DNA of 64,000 nucleotides from an uncultured Litoreibacter sp. (GCF_947487515.1 NZ_CANKWO010000002.1:124001-188000), one strand, 5' to 3'. Positions 7,827-17,788 are shown, counted from the first letter of the stretch. Notes: generated by a model not told the origin, from the sequence alone. A program made the numbers and translations.

Positions 7827-9653
7827 ATGGACGATCAAAACAAGAACCTCATTCTTGCAACTGCGCTTAGCTTTTTGGTGATCCTTGGCTGGTTCTTTTT
7901 CTTCCCGCCTGAAGAACCCATTGTAGACCCCAATGCGACCCCTACAGCCGTCGTTCAAGAAGATGGGTCTGCGGCCCTTCCGCCGGCAACCGGCAGCGTC
8001 CCCACAGCGCCTGCGGCCGCGACGGTGGCACAGACCCGCGAAACTGCGTTGGCCGAAAACACCCGTTTGAAAATCGAAACACCAAGCCTGACGGGTTCGA
8101 TTTCCCTGACAGGCGGTCGCCTCGATGACTTGGCGCTCTCAAGCTACCGCGAAACTCTGGATGATGCGTCTGACAATGTGACGCTTTTGTCTCCGGTTGG
8201 AACCGACAACGCCTATTATGCGCTCTATGGCTGGGCGCCTTCGGGCTCTTTGACCTATGAGCAGGTTCCTGGCGCGAACACACAATGGAGCTTGACCCAA
8301 GGGGAAAATCTTGCCCCCAACTCGCCAGTTACTCTGACTTGGGACAATGGTGCCGGGCTTGTCTTCCACCGCATTTTCTCAGTCGACGAGAACTTTATGT
8401 TCACCGTCACTCAGAAGGTTGAAAACACGACTGGCGCTGCGCAACGCATTCAACCTTATGGCATCGTAGCCCGCCACGGAGAGCCCGAAATCGAAGGCTT
8501 CTTCATTGCCCACGAAGGCGTTGTGGTGATGGCAGATGGCGTGTTGGACGAGATCGATTACGACGACATGCCGGAGCTGCCAACCGTGGCCCGAGAAGCT
8601 GCAAACGCAAGTGTCGTAGAGGTGGGCGAAAAAGGATGGGTCGGGTTTGCCGACAAATACTGGATGACCACCCTTATCCCTGACAGCAGCAAGCCATTCA
8701 CGTCTGTGGTTAAATATGTGCCCAGCCATGACATTTACCAAACAGAAACACGCCTGCAGCCTGTCGACATCGCCGCTGGCGAAACCGCAGAAGTGACCAC
8801 GCGCCTGTTTGCCGGCGCGAAAGAATGGGACGCCATCAAAGAATACGAAGCCGCTGGCGTTTACAACTTCATCGACAGCATCGACTGGGGATGGTTCTTC
8901 TTCCTGACAAAGCCGATTTTTGCGGTCTTGCACTGGCTCAATACTCTTATCGGCAACATGGGCTGGTCGATCATTGCGCTGACGCTTTTGATTAAGGCTC
9001 TGCTGTTTCCGCTGGCGTATAAATCTTATGTCTCAATGGCGAAGATGAAAGAGCTGCAGCCTCAGATGGAGAAGATCAAAGAGAAGGCGGGCGACGACCG
9101 TCAGAAGCTCCAGCAAGCCATGATGGACCTCTACAAAAAGGAAAAGGTAAACCCCGCCGCAGGTTGTTTGCCGATCTTGCTGCAGATCCCGATCTTCTTC
9201 TCGCTATACAAGGTTATCTTCAACACAATCGAGCTGCGCCACGCGCCTTGGGTTGGCTGGATTCGCGACCTTTCCGCGCCTGACCCGTCCTCGATCCTGA
9301 ACTTGTTTGGTGCGTTGCCCTATGCCACACCAGAGCCTGGTTCACTCTTCTTCATTCTGTCCTTGGGCGTCTTGCCGATCATCTTGGGTATTTCCATGTG
9401 GTTGCAGCAAAAGTTGAACCCAGCCCCCACCGACGCCACGCAGGCGATGATCTTTGCGTGGATGCCTTGGGTGTTCATGTTCATGCTGGGTAGTTTTGCA
9501 TCCGGTCTGGTCATCTACTGGATCGCGAACAACGTGATTACCTTCATTCAGCAATACTCGATCATGCGCAGCCAAGGATATAAGCCCGATATCTTCGGCA
9601 ACATCAAAGCCGGTTTCAAACGGAACAAGGCCATAGAAGGTGACAAAAAGTGA
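7827..9653 (+). CDS. yidC: Membrane protein insertase YidC
   Basis: A 608-residue Gram-negative-type YidC/Oxa1 protein. An N-terminal signal-anchor helix (about 8-26) leads to a large periplasmic beta-domain (about 60-340) and the conserved five-helix insertase core (about 350-590), with YKSYVSMAKMKELQPQMEKIKEK in the first cytoplasmic loop. It inserts inner-membrane proteins alone or with SecYEG. The last 4 nt overlap the start of the MOSC gene (GTGA), so the two are coupled. A gap of 125 nt separates it from the EAL gene, and I saw no clear promoter there. Confidence 0.97.
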   Translation: MDDQNKNLILATALSFLVILGWFFFFPPEEPIVDPNATPTAVVQEDGSAALPPATGSVPTAPAAATVAQTRETALAENTRLKIETPSLTGSISLTGGRLDDLALSSYRETLDDASDNVTLLSPVGTDNAYYALYGWAPSGSLTYEQVPGANTQWSLTQGENLAPNSPVTLTWDNGAGLVFHRIFSVDENFMFTVTQKVENTTGAAQRIQPYGIVARHGEPEIEGFFIAHEGVVVMADGVLDEIDYDDMPELPTVAREAANASVVEVGEKGWVGFADKYWMTTLIPDSSKPFTSVVKYVPSHDIYQTETRLQPVDIAAGETAEVTTRLFAGAKEWDAIKEYEAAGVYNFIDSIDWGWFFFLTKPIFAVLHWLNTLIGNMGWSIIALTLLIKALLFPLAYKSYVSMAKMKELQPQMEKIKEKAGDDRQKLQQAMMDLYKKEKVNPAAGCLPILLQIPIFFSLYKVIFNTIELRHAPWVGWIRDLSAPDPSSILNLFGALPYATPEPGSLFFILSLGVLPIILGISMWLQQKLNPAPTDATQAMIFAWMPWVFMFMLGSFASGLVIYWIANNVITFIQQYSIMRSQGYKPDIFGNIKAGFKRNKAIEGDKK

Positions 9654-10393
9654 CCGTAACTCTCGCTCATATCTGGCGCCACCCCGTCAAGTCACATGGG
9701 CGGGAGGAACTGTCCGAGGTAGCCCTGATTGAAGGGCAAACCATGCCGTGGGATCGCACTTGGGCCGTGGCTCATGAAGGGGCGCGGACAGATGGAACGG
9801 AATGGGCGCGCTGCGCGAATTTCTCGCGCGGTGCAAAAGCGCCGCAACTGATGGCGATTGATTGCAAGCTCGATGAAACCTCCGAGGCTTTGACGCTTTC
9901 TCACCCCAACCGCGAAACGGTTACTCTGCACCCAGAACGCGATGCGCCCCAATTCATGGATTGGGTGCGTCCGCTGATGCCCGAAAATCGCGCGCAGTCC
10001 ACGCATGTGGTTCGGGTGGAGGGGCGCGGCATGACGGATACGCCATTTCCTTCCCTGTCGATCGCCAACATAGCGACCCACGCCGCCGTTGAGGCGCAGC
10101 TGGATACGAAGCTTTCCATGCAACGTTGGCGCGCCAACCTATGGCTCGACGGGCTAGAAGCATGGGACGAATTCAACTGGGTCGGCAAAACACTTCGCAT
10201 TGGAGAGGTTGAGTTCAGCATCGAGGAACGCATCACCCGTTGCCTTGCAACGACAGTGAACCCCGAGACCGGCGAGCGAGACTCCGACACATTGGGCGCG
10301 CTCAAAACTTGGGGGCATCAAGACTTCGGTGTCTATGGAGTCGTCAAGAAATCCGGTGCAATTCGCACGGGTGATAAGGCACAAATCATATGA
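9650..10393 (+). CDS. MOSC domain protein (YcbX/mARC-like)
   Basis: A 247-residue protein. The N-terminal part (LAHIWRHPVKSHGREEL) resembles the MOSC beta-barrel, and the C-terminal MOSC segment has ERITRCLATTVNPETGERD, matching the RCxxTxVxPxTG pattern in which the cysteine can bind molybdenum cofactor. Relatives act in reduction of N-hydroxylated compounds. Start is the GTG overlapping the yidC stop; its own stop overlaps engB (ATGA). The substrate is unknown. Confidence 0.85.
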   Translation: MTVTLAHIWRHPVKSHGREELSEVALIEGQTMPWDRTWAVAHEGARTDGTEWARCANFSRGAKAPQLMAIDCKLDETSEALTLSHPNRETVTLHPERDAPQFMDWVRPLMPENRAQSTHVVRVEGRGMTDTPFPSLSIANIATHAAVEAQLDTKLSMQRWRANLWLDGLEAWDEFNWVGKTLRIGEVEFSIEERITRCLATTVNPETGERDSDTLGALKTWGHQDFGVYGVVKKSGAIRTGDKAQII

Positions 10394-11043
10394 CCGAATT
10401 CACGTTCACCATCGCGGATGAACCCACCGCCGCAGAAGTCGAAAAGGGCCGCGTCCTCTTCGCCGGAGAAACCGACTTCCTTAAGGGCGTCGTCGCCATG
10501 GATGGCATGCCGCCTGCTGATCGCTTGGAAGTCTGCTTTGCCGGACGCTCAAACGTAGGTAAATCAAGCCTGATCAACGCACTGACCGGGCGGAAATCTT
10601 TGGCGCGGACGTCCAACACCCCTGGGCGTACGCAAGAAATCAACTTCTTCACGCTTGCAGAAAGCCACTTCCTTGTCGACTTGCCGGGATATGGTTTCGC
10701 CGAAGCCCCGCTCGCGGTTGTCCAAAAATGGCAACGCTTGTTGAAAGCCTATCTGTCTGGCCGCCAAACCTTGCGCCGTGCCTTTGTGCTGATTGATTCT
10801 CGACATGGGGTCAAACCAGTCGACGAAGAAATCCTGACGTTGCTCAACAAGTCCGCGGTGACCTTCCAAGTGGTATTGACCAAGATCGACAAGTTGAAAA
10901 AGGGCGAATTGGACAAGGTCATCGCGCAGGTCAGCACAGCACTTCAAAAGCACCCTGCCGCCTACCCCGAGATTGTTTTGACCTCCTCCGAGAAAGGTCT
11001 GGGCATTCCGACTTTGCGCCACATCATCGGCACATTGGTCTAG
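10390..11043 (+). CDS. engB: Ribosome biogenesis GTP-binding protein EngB (YsxC/YihA)
   Basis: A 217-residue TRAFAC GTPase needed for large-subunit assembly. G1 is GRSNVGKSS, G2 lies in NTPGRTQ, G3 is DLPGYG, G4 is LTKIDKLKK and G5 is SSEKGLG. Length and motif order match the family. It overlaps the MOSC gene by 4 nt, so it is part of the yidC-MOSC-engB transcription unit. Confidence 0.96.
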   Translation: MTEFTFTIADEPTAAEVEKGRVLFAGETDFLKGVVAMDGMPPADRLEVCFAGRSNVGKSSLINALTGRKSLARTSNTPGRTQEINFFTLAESHFLVDLPGYGFAEAPLAVVQKWQRLLKAYLSGRQTLRRAFVLIDSRHGVKPVDEEILTLLNKSAVTFQVVLTKIDKLKKGELDKVIAQVSTALQKHPAAYPEIVLTSSEKGLGIPTLRHIIGTLV

Positions 11044-11112
11044 ATTGGTACGGCTTGGCAGAGCCGACGCCAAGCGATAGAACCTCTGAAACCCACAACT
11101 AACCGGCCTTAC

Positions 11113-11982
11113 ATGAAAAAGCAGACTGCAATGAACAGCAACTGGATTGAAACCGCGCAAACATTGTCGGCGGCGTTGCCCTATCTGCAGCGCTATGACG
11201 ATGCCATCATCGTGATAAAGCTGGGTGGCCACGCGATGGGTAGCGACGATGCTATGGACCTGTTCGCCCGTGATGTCGTGCTCATGCAGCAAGTCGGGAT
11301 CAATCCCGTGATTGTTCATGGCGGCGGCCCGATGATCAACGACATGTTGGCACGTCTTGGGGTGCAGTCGGAATTCGTGAACGGCAAGCGGGTCACTGAT
11401 GCCGCGACTGTAGAGGTCGTGGAAATGGTTCTCTCTGGGTCGGTCAACAAGCGCATTGTGCAAGCAATCAACCGCCAAGGCGGGCGCGGTGTCGGCCTAT
11501 CCGGTAAAGATGCCGCGATGATACGCTGCGAAGCGGCCCAACCCGAACTTGGGTTTGTGGGTGATCCGGTCGAAGTTAACCCAAGCGTCTTGCGGCAAAT
11601 GTTTGAGGCCAACATTATCCCCGTCATCGCCCCCTTGGGCTTCGGCGACGAGGGCGAAACCTTTAACATCAATGGCGATACGGCCGCAGGAGCAATCGCC
11701 GCCTCCCTCAAGGCAGACCGCCTGTTGCTGTTGACGGATGTGGCAGGGGTCAAGGATGACAGCGGCGAAGTCGTGACTGAGCTGACAGCCTCCCGCATTC
11801 GCCAGTTAACCGAAGATGGTGTGATCGCAGGCGGCATGATTCCCAAAACGGAAACGGCCTTGGCTGCATTGGATGGCGGCGTGCGGGCTGCGGTCATTTT
11901 GGATGGTCGCGCTCCAAACGCTTGCCTGCTGGAGTTGTTCACTCCACATGGTGCGGGGTCCTTGATCCGTCAGGACAGCTAA
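11113..11982 (+). CDS. argB: Acetylglutamate kinase
   Basis: A 289-residue amino-acid kinase that phosphorylates N-acetyl-L-glutamate, the second step of arginine biosynthesis. The phosphate-binding motif IKLGGHAMG, the substrate motif VHGGGPMI and the C-terminal [14 protein letters not shown] are all visible. Two starts are possible: the ATG of MKKQTAMNS (11113) or the ATG of MNSNWIETA six codons later, which fits homologues equally well. It lies 69 nt after engB, a gene order common in Rhodobacterales. Confidence 0.96.
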   Translation: MKKQTAMNSNWIETAQTLSAALPYLQRYDDAIIVIKLGGHAMGSDDAMDLFARDVVLMQQVGINPVIVHGGGPMINDMLARLGVQSEFVNGKRVTDAATVEVVEMVLSGSVNKRIVQAINRQGGRGVGLSGKDAAMIRCEAAQPELGFVGDPVEVNPSVLRQMFEANIIPVIAPLGFGDEGETFNINGDTAAGAIAASLKADRLLLLTDVAGVKDDSGEVVTELTASRIRQLTEDGVIAGGMIPKTETALAALDGGVRAAVILDGRAPNACLLELFTPHGAGSLIRQDS

Positions 11983-12064
11983 ACGTCCCCCTACTCACAT
12001 AGAAGTTCCTGCACTGCGACGTCGGCCCCCTTGCCTGTTGGGCTTAACTGCGTAATTTGAACAC

Positions 12065-12859
12065 ATGGAAAATGAAGCACTCATCCGCCTCGTCGTCTTT
12101 GTAGGCCTGTTCTCTTTGTTCGCAGCCCTCGAGACCTTTGCCCCGCGACGCGACCGTCGCCAAACACGCAAGGCGCGCTGGACGACCAATTGGGCCATCA
12201 TCATCATAGATTCAGTTACCCTTCGTGCCATGGCGATCTTCTTGCCCTTGCTCGCGGTTGGTGCGGCCTATGATGCACAAACGAACGGATGGGGACTGTT
12301 CAACACCATTGAGTTGCCCAGCTGGATCGAGATCATTTTCGCCATTCTGATTCTGGATTTTGCCATATGGGCGCAACATCTGATCACTCATAAGGTGCCT
12401 CTGCTCTGGCGGCTGCATCAGGTTCATCACGCCGATGTTGATATCGATGTGACCACCGCCATCCGCTTTCACCCGATTGAGATAGCGCTGTCGATGTTGC
12501 TCAAGATCGGGTTGGTCTATCTGATGGGGCCTGCGGCTGTGGCCGTAATCCTGTTCGAGATCATCTTGAACGGCACTGCCATGTTCAATCACGCAAATAT
12601 CAAGCTCCCCTTAAGGATCGACGCCATCATGCGGATGGTGCTGGTCACCCCAGACATGCATCGCGTGCACCACTCCGTCCATCGCCATGAACACGATAGT
12701 AATTACGGGTTTTCCCTGTCGATATGGGATCGCATGTTCCGCACCTACATCGCGCAACCTGCTGAGGGCCACGACGACATGAAGATCGGCCTGCGATGGC
12801 AGGATGATCGCCCAGCGAAGCTTGGCTGGTCTCTGAAGATGCCCTTCCAAAAGTGGTGA
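12065..12859 (+). CDS. Fatty acid hydroxylase / sterol desaturase family protein
   Basis: A 264-residue di-iron membrane enzyme. Hydrophobic segments lie at about 10-25, 50-70, 85-105 and 140-170. The histidine clusters HLITH, HQVHH and HRVHHSVHRHEHDSNYG are those of the fatty acid hydroxylase superfamily. The lipid substrate cannot be inferred. The last bases overlap the next gene, suggesting coupling. Confidence 0.88.
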   Translation: MENEALIRLVVFVGLFSLFAALETFAPRRDRRQTRKARWTTNWAIIIIDSVTLRAMAIFLPLLAVGAAYDAQTNGWGLFNTIELPSWIEIIFAILILDFAIWAQHLITHKVPLLWRLHQVHHADVDIDVTTAIRFHPIEIALSMLLKIGLVYLMGPAAVAVILFEIILNGTAMFNHANIKLPLRIDAIMRMVLVTPDMHRVHHSVHRHEHDSNYGFSLSIWDRMFRTYIAQPAEGHDDMKIGLRWQDDRPAKLGWSLKMPFQKW

Positions 12860-13542
12860 CCCTCGCTGATATTCGCACCCTTTGCGCATCTCATAACCTC
12901 GCTGTGTTGGGGGCATTTCACCCGACACCCGACGATCTTGCCCCCGCCGGCAGTCAAACGCTCGTGCTGCTTGGCCCGTTGGAACCTGGGTTTTGGGACG
13001 CCTTCACAAGCAGCCCTGAATGGATGGACGATCTGGGCGACCCTATGGATCGTTGGTCGGCGCGGGTAATTTCCCGCTTGGCCGAAGCCCTTGGCGCAGA
13101 GCCGTTGTTCCCCTTTGGCGGCGCCCCTTTTCACCCCTTTTTCCGTTGGGCGCTGGCATCAGGCCAAGCATGGCAAAGCCCTGTTTCCCTGTTGGTTCAT
13201 GCGCAGGCCGGTTTAATGGTGTCCTATCGCGGGGCTCTCGCGTTTCAGGACGCACTTGACCTGCCCTCCATTCACGACCCCATTTTGGCCCCCGCTCAGT
13301 TGCGCCCTTGTGACGATTGCGCGGACAAACCTTGCCTTACGGCCTGCCCCTCCGGAGCGCTGGACGGCAAAGGATATGATGTTCCCAAGTGCCACGGCTT
13401 TCTGGATACGGAAGCTGGAAAGGCCCATTTATCACGGGGGTGTAATGTCCGTCGCGCTTGCCCGATCTCCCAAAGCTATGGCAGGGTGGAGGAACAGTCG
13501 GCGTATCACATGTCGATATTTCACAAAGGGGCCGCTACTTGA
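12853..13542 (+). CDS. 4Fe-4S ferredoxin-like protein
   Basis: A 229-residue protein with an uncharacterised N-terminal domain (about 1-150) and a C-terminal iron-sulfur region: CDDCADKPCLTACPSGAL followed by CNVRRACP, enough cysteines for one or two [4Fe-4S] clusters. The arrangement recalls the ferredoxin part of epoxyqueuosine reductase QueG, but the protein is shorter and lacks the rest. The start may be GTG at 12853 or the adjacent GTG at 12856, which gives a GTGA overlap with the hydroxylase stop. It could supply electrons to that hydroxylase, which is only an inference from adjacency. Confidence 0.75.
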   Translation: MVTLADIRTLCASHNLAVLGAFHPTPDDLAPAGSQTLVLLGPLEPGFWDAFTSSPEWMDDLGDPMDRWSARVISRLAEALGAEPLFPFGGAPFHPFFRWALASGQAWQSPVSLLVHAQAGLMVSYRGALAFQDALDLPSIHDPILAPAQLRPCDDCADKPCLTACPSGALDGKGYDVPKCHGFLDTEAGKAHLSRGCNVRRACPISQSYGRVEEQSAYHMSIFHKGAAT

Positions 13543-14051
13543 AACTTATCCTCACCCGCCACGCCAAATCCAGCTGGGACGACCTAATGCTGGACGACCA
13601 TGACCGCCCGCTCAATGAAAGGGGTCAGTCGGCAGCGCAGCGAATGGGGAAATGGGTCGAGGGCCGCCGACATGTCCCCGCACAAGTGATCTCGTCAACG
13701 GCGACACGCGCAAACGAGACCGCAGAGCTGATGGTCAAAGCCATGGGTGGCGCACCAAGCCTGACCCTTGACGAAGGCCTCTATCACGCCTCAAGCGATG
13801 CGATTTTGGCCCGCATCCAACGCGCGCCGAAAGGTGATTTGATGATCGTCGGGCATAACCCTGGAATGGCAGAGCTGGCGTCTCGCATAGTGGATGTGGC
13901 GCCAACGCACGATAGATTTGGGGTTTATCCGACCACTGCGACCTTGATCACGGAAGTTCCCGTCGAGGATTGGTCAGAGCTAAAAATCGGCATGGCCCAA
14001 GTCATCCAATTCATTGTGCCGCGCGAATTGAAAGAGCTTCACACCGCTTAA
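13539..14051 (+). CDS. SixA-like histidine phosphatase
   Basis: A 170-residue member of the histidine phosphatase superfamily. The catalytic RHG-type motif appears as LTRHAKSSW at residues 5-13, and the second histidine in IVGHNPGM. E. coli SixA dephosphorylates phosphohistidine on phosphotransfer proteins. The track start at 13458 is inside the ferredoxin gene in another frame. I prefer the TTG at 13539, which overlaps the upstream stop as TTGA and places the catalytic motif at the N terminus as in homologues. Confidence 0.85.
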   Translation: MKLILTRHAKSSWDDLMLDDHDRPLNERGQSAAQRMGKWVEGRRHVPAQVISSTATRANETAELMVKAMGGAPSLTLDEGLYHASSDAILARIQRAPKGDLMIVGHNPGMAELASRIVDVAPTHDRFGVYPTTATLITEVPVEDWSELKIGMAQVIQFIVPRELKELHTA

Positions 14052-14070
14052 ACCAAAGCTTCAAAACGTA

Positions 14071-14101
14071 AAAAGGTCCCGAGAAATCTCGGGACCTTTT
14101 T
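14071..14101. terminator. Bidirectional intrinsic terminator
   Basis: AAAAGGTCCCGAG and CTCGGGACCTTTT form a 13-bp stem around AAAT, with T-runs in both directions. It lies between the convergent sixA-like gene and the ABC-transporter gene bztD and probably ends both transcripts. Confidence 0.9.
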
Positions 14102-14120
14102 GCATTGTGTGTATGTGATC

Positions 14121-14888
14121 TTAGTGACCGAGAATTTGGCTCAGGAACAATTGGGTCCGCTCGGACTTCGGGTTGTTAAAGAACTCTTCGGGTTCGTTTT
14201 GCTCTACGATCTGGCCGGCATCCATAAAGATCACGCGGTTCGCAACTTGACGGGCAAAGCCCATCTCGTGGGTCACGCAAAGCATGGTCATGCCCTCTTC
14301 CGCCAGCTCGATCATAGTGTCGAGCACCTCTTTGATCATCTCTGGGTCAAGCGCCGAAGTCGGCTCGTCAAACAACATGATGCGTGGCTTCATGCACAAC
14401 GAGCGGGCAATCGCCACACGCTGCTGCTGACCACCGGACAACTGACCCGGGTATTTGTTGGCCTGATCAGGGATTTTCACTTTCTCAAGGAAGTGCATCG
14501 CGATTTCTTCGGCTTCTTTCTTAGGTGTTTTGCGCACCCAGATCGGAGCCAACGTGCAGTTTTCCAAAATGGTCAGATGCGGGAACAGGTTGAAGTGCTG
14601 AAAGCACATGCCCACTTCGGACCGGATCTTGTCGATGTTTTTCAGGTCCGACGACAGCACGGTCCCGTCAACTTCGATCTTGCCCTTTTGATGCTCTTCC
14701 AAGGCGTTGATGCAGCGGATCAGCGTCGATTTTCCGGAGCCCGAAGGCCCACAAATCACGATACGTTCGCCACGTTGCACCGTCAGATCAATATCGCGCA
14801 GCACGTGAAATGTGCCGTACCATTTGTTCATGTTGGTGATTTCGATTGCGACCTCGTCGGAGACCGTCATTTGAGATTGTTGGTTCAT
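14121..14888 (-). CDS. bztD: Polar amino acid ABC transporter ATP-binding protein (AapP/BztD)
   Basis: A 255-residue ATPase of the polar-amino-acid uptake family. Walker A is GPSGSGKST, the signature [13 protein letters not shown], and Walker [13 protein letters not shown]. It is the last gene of bztABCD, 13 nt after the second permease. In Rhodobacter the Bzt system takes up glutamate, glutamine, aspartate and asparagine; in Rhizobium the related Aap system is a general L-amino-acid permease. The precise substrate range here is not known. Confidence 0.93.
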   Translation of the reverse strand: MNQQSQMTVSDEVAIEITNMNKWYGTFHVLRDIDLTVQRGERIVICGPSGSGKSTLIRCINALEEHQKGKIEVDGTVLSSDLKNIDKIRSEVGMCFQHFNLFPHLTILENCTLAPIWVRKTPKKEAEEIAMHFLEKVKIPDQANKYPGQLSGGQQQRVAIARSLCMKPRIMLFDEPTSALDPEMIKEVLDTMIELAEEGMTMLCVTHEMGFARQVANRVIFMDAGQIVEQNEPEEFFNNPKSERTQLFLSQILGH

Positions 14889-14901
14889 GGTTCAGGTCTC
14901 C

Positions 14902-16446
14902 TTAGTGATGGCTTGTGTTGAGCTGACGCTCGAGCCACTGGGAATATTGCGAGATCGAGTAGCAGACGACGAAGAAGAGTAGCGCGCCGAAGCCGTACAC
15001 TTCCCAGTAAACACTGGTCCACTCAGTCGAGTTTTGGATCGGGCCACGGATCATCCCAACCAGATCGAACATCGAAATGATCGACACCAGTGTGGTATCC
15101 TTAAACAGCCCCACCGCGACGTTCACGATGCCCGGGATCGAGATCTTCAAGGCTTGTGGCAAGATGATCAGGCGGGTTGCTTGGGCGTAATCCAGACCAA
15201 GACTATCCGCAGCTTCATACTGGCCCTTCGGCAAGGCCGCGAGGCCCCCGCGGATCACCTCGGCAATATAGGCCGCCGAGAAAAGCGTGATCATGATGAT
15301 AACGCGCAAGATCAGGTCGAAGTTGGATTCTGGCGGCAAGAAGTAGGCCAGCATCACGTTCGCCACGAACAACAGCGTGATCAAGGGGACGCCACGGATG
15401 AATTCGATGAACACCACGCAGACGCCTTTGATCAACGGCATTGGCGACTGACGGCCAAGGGCCAACAAGATACCAAGCGGGATGGACAGCGACACACAGA
15501 TCGTACCAAGCAGCATGTTGAGCATGAAGCCCCCCATGTCACGCGAAGCAACCGCCGGCAGCTCAATCGGAGCAACCGCATTCAGCGCCATCCAGATCGG
15601 GGCGAGCAAGAAGCTGAAAGCCAAGTAGGCAAACAACAGCGATGCTACAATGGATACAAGTCCTCCATCCTCAAAGCTGTTGAAGATCGCGTAGCCCACG
15701 AAGATGCCCATCGGGATGCAGAACACGTAAGCGAAGATCGCCATGATCCAGAAGACGCCATAAGCTACGGTCGAAACCAATCCTTCAGTTCCCACGGAGT
15801 TCGCAATGAACACCAGTTCTTGCGCGCCAATGAACAGCAGATACGCCAAGCCCGCGCCACAAATCACGCCAATTGCACCAGCCACAAGCTTACGCACATC
15901 TACCGAAATTTCCGATGAAATCAGGCGGAAGATCAGAAGTGTGGCGATAATCAACCCAAGGATGGTCAGCGGCAGCCAAAGCGATCCGCCCCAAACCAGC
16001 CAGAAGGCCAAGAACGGGTAGAACGCTGTGAAAAACAACAACTTACGTGGCAATGACGAGAATAGCGCAGGGGCTGCAGCCACGAGTAGTAGCACGACAG
16101 ACAAAATGATGCGCCAGTACCCCTCAGGCGGGTACTTGAAGCCAAACACCAAGTGATCCCAGCGATCTACAAGAACCGCGAAGCAGGCCCCGTTTACACC
16201 ATCTAGAATTTCAAGGCATTCCTTACGGCTCGCCGCATCCCAGACCCCGTTATAGAACCACGGAAAGACGAAAACCGCGAAACGTGCCACCACATAGAAG
16301 GCGACCAAAGTTAGGATGGTGTTAAACACGCCAGAGAACAAATTGTCCTTGACCCATTTAACCGGACCCGACGCGGCCATTGGTGGGGCCGATGGCGGGA
16401 TTTGCTCTGTACGCACGAAGGCGACGTTGGATGTACTATCAGACAT
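14902..16446 (-). CDS. bztC: Amino acid ABC transporter permease (AapM/BztC)
   Basis: A 514-residue inner-membrane permease. The C-terminal half is a standard HisM/GlnP-type domain with the coupling motif in EAADSLGLDYAQATRLIILPQALK. The N-terminal half carries one transmembrane helix, a soluble-looking segment with a Cys-containing loop (KECLEILDGVNGACF), and a set of additional hydrophobic helices. From memory characterised BztC/AapM proteins are about 380-435 residues, so this one appears enlarged by several helices. It pairs with the other permease 2 nt upstream. Confidence 0.9.
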   Translation of the reverse strand: MSDSTSNVAFVRTEQIPPSAPPMAASGPVKWVKDNLFSGVFNTILTLVAFYVVARFAVFVFPWFYNGVWDAASRKECLEILDGVNGACFAVLVDRWDHLVFGFKYPPEGYWRIILSVVLLLVAAAPALFSSLPRKLLFFTAFYPFLAFWLVWGGSLWLPLTILGLIIATLLIFRLISSEISVDVRKLVAGAIGVICGAGLAYLLFIGAQELVFIANSVGTEGLVSTVAYGVFWIMAIFAYVFCIPMGIFVGYAIFNSFEDGGLVSIVASLLFAYLAFSFLLAPIWMALNAVAPIELPAVASRDMGGFMLNMLLGTICVSLSIPLGILLALGRQSPMPLIKGVCVVFIEFIRGVPLITLLFVANVMLAYFLPPESNFDLILRVIIMITLFSAAYIAEVIRGGLAALPKGQYEAADSLGLDYAQATRLIILPQALKISIPGIVNVAVGLFKDTTLVSIISMFDLVGMIRGPIQNSTEWTSVYWEVYGFGALLFFVVCYSISQYSQWLERQLNTSHH

Positions 16447-16448
16447 GA

Positions 16449-17666
16449 TCAGCGCTCCTTCAGCTTCATTGAGTTGTTGTAAATATTCATGATGAACGAG
16501 ATCGACAGCGAGATGATGAGGTAGAACATCATCAACAGCAGCACGGCCTCAATAGCGCGACCGGTTTGCAGCAAAGTGATGCCACCCAGCGTACCGGTCA
16601 AATCCATATAGCCCACCGCAATCGCCAGCGAAGAGTTCTTGGTGATGTTTAGATACTGCGAAATCAGCGGCGGAATGATAATCCGAAGCGCTTGCGGCAG
16701 AACAACAAGGTTCATGATACGACCCGGACGCAGGCCCAATGCACCAGCGGCTTCGGTCTGCCCCTTGGAGATCGCAAGGATACCAGCCCGCACGTTCTCG
16801 GCGATGAAGGCGCCTGTGTAAATTGCCAAGGCAAACCACAGTGCAATCAGAGAGCCGCGAATTTGCGCACCACCTGTAAAGTTGAAACCCTTCAGCTCTG
16901 GGTAATCCAATGAAATTGGGGACCCCATAACAAGTTGCGCCAGAATGGCAGGCACGAAGAAAAGACCGATGGTTGGCCACAAGGTCGGAACCATTTTTCC
17001 GTGGTCAAACAACTGCTTGCGTGCGTAGCGACGGAACAAGAAGATACCGATGATTGAGGCAATAAACACCCCGACGACCAACATGGAGCCGGTGCCCCAA
17101 ATCGGCTTTGGCAGGTAAACGCCACGGTTGGTGACTGCTACAGAATCAAAGAACCACATCGACGCGGTCGCGTTGTCCCCCCTAAACGCCCGAGGGGCCG
17201 GTGTGGCGTTGATCATGATCGAGAAGATGATCAAGATCCAGATAAGCACAGGTACGTTGCGGAAGATTTCCACGTAGAACGACATGATCTTGCGCACCAA
17301 CCAGTTGGGCGACAGGCGCAAAACCCCTGCGACCACTCCGATTACAGTGGCTGTGATACAGCCCAAAAACGCAACGATCAGCGTGTTCAACAAACCTACA
17401 ATTGCCGCACGACCATGGGTATCTTGGCTGTCATATGAAATCAGGCGCTGGTTGATATCATATCCAGCCTGCGCACCAAGGAAATCATATGAAATATTCA
17501 ATCCCGCTTCTGCGAGATTGCGTACGAGGTTTCCCCCGATAAAGGCCATGGCAGCGATGATCGCGACAAGCGCGATAAATTGAAATGTAAGAGAGCGGTA
17601 GCGCGTGTCGTTCAAAAGCATAGAAAGCTTGAACGACTCCTTGTGGGGGTCGGCTAATGTCGTCAT
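16449..17666 (-). CDS. bztB: Amino acid ABC transporter permease (AapQ/BztB)
   Basis: A 405-residue permease. An N-terminal helix (about 28-48) is followed by a periplasmic segment and the transmembrane core; the EAA loop reads GQTEAAGALGLRPGRIMNLVVLPQALR. It forms the heterodimeric channel with BztC. It lies 136 nt after bztA, beyond a stem-loop that probably lowers its expression relative to the binding protein. Confidence 0.92.
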   Translation of the reverse strand: MTTLADPHKESFKLSMLLNDTRYRSLTFQFIALVAIIAAMAFIGGNLVRNLAEAGLNISYDFLGAQAGYDINQRLISYDSQDTHGRAAIVGLLNTLIVAFLGCITATVIGVVAGVLRLSPNWLVRKIMSFYVEIFRNVPVLIWILIIFSIMINATPAPRAFRGDNATASMWFFDSVAVTNRGVYLPKPIWGTGSMLVVGVFIASIIGIFLFRRYARKQLFDHGKMVPTLWPTIGLFFVPAILAQLVMGSPISLDYPELKGFNFTGGAQIRGSLIALWFALAIYTGAFIAENVRAGILAISKGQTEAAGALGLRPGRIMNLVVLPQALRIIIPPLISQYLNITKNSSLAIAVGYMDLTGTLGGITLLQTGRAIEAVLLLMMFYLIISLSISFIMNIYNNSMKLKER

Positions 17667-17765
17667 CTGGGACGTTCCCTGTCTTGGCTGGCGCTTAAAA
17701 TATGCACGTCATTTGCGCGTGCGGTGCTTCCAGCTCTTTGTCGTTGTAAGGTCTAGATAAGAAAA

Positions 17766-17788
17766 GGGCGCGATCTAGGATCGCGCCC
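17766..17788 (-). terminator. Stem-loop between bztA and bztB (partial terminator)
   Basis: GGGCGCGATC and GATCGCGCCC form a perfect 10-bp stem with a 3-nt loop. In the minus direction it is followed by CTTTTCTT, an interrupted U-run. Such leaky terminators after a periplasmic binding-protein gene commonly let the binding protein be made in excess of the permease. Confidence 0.75.
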
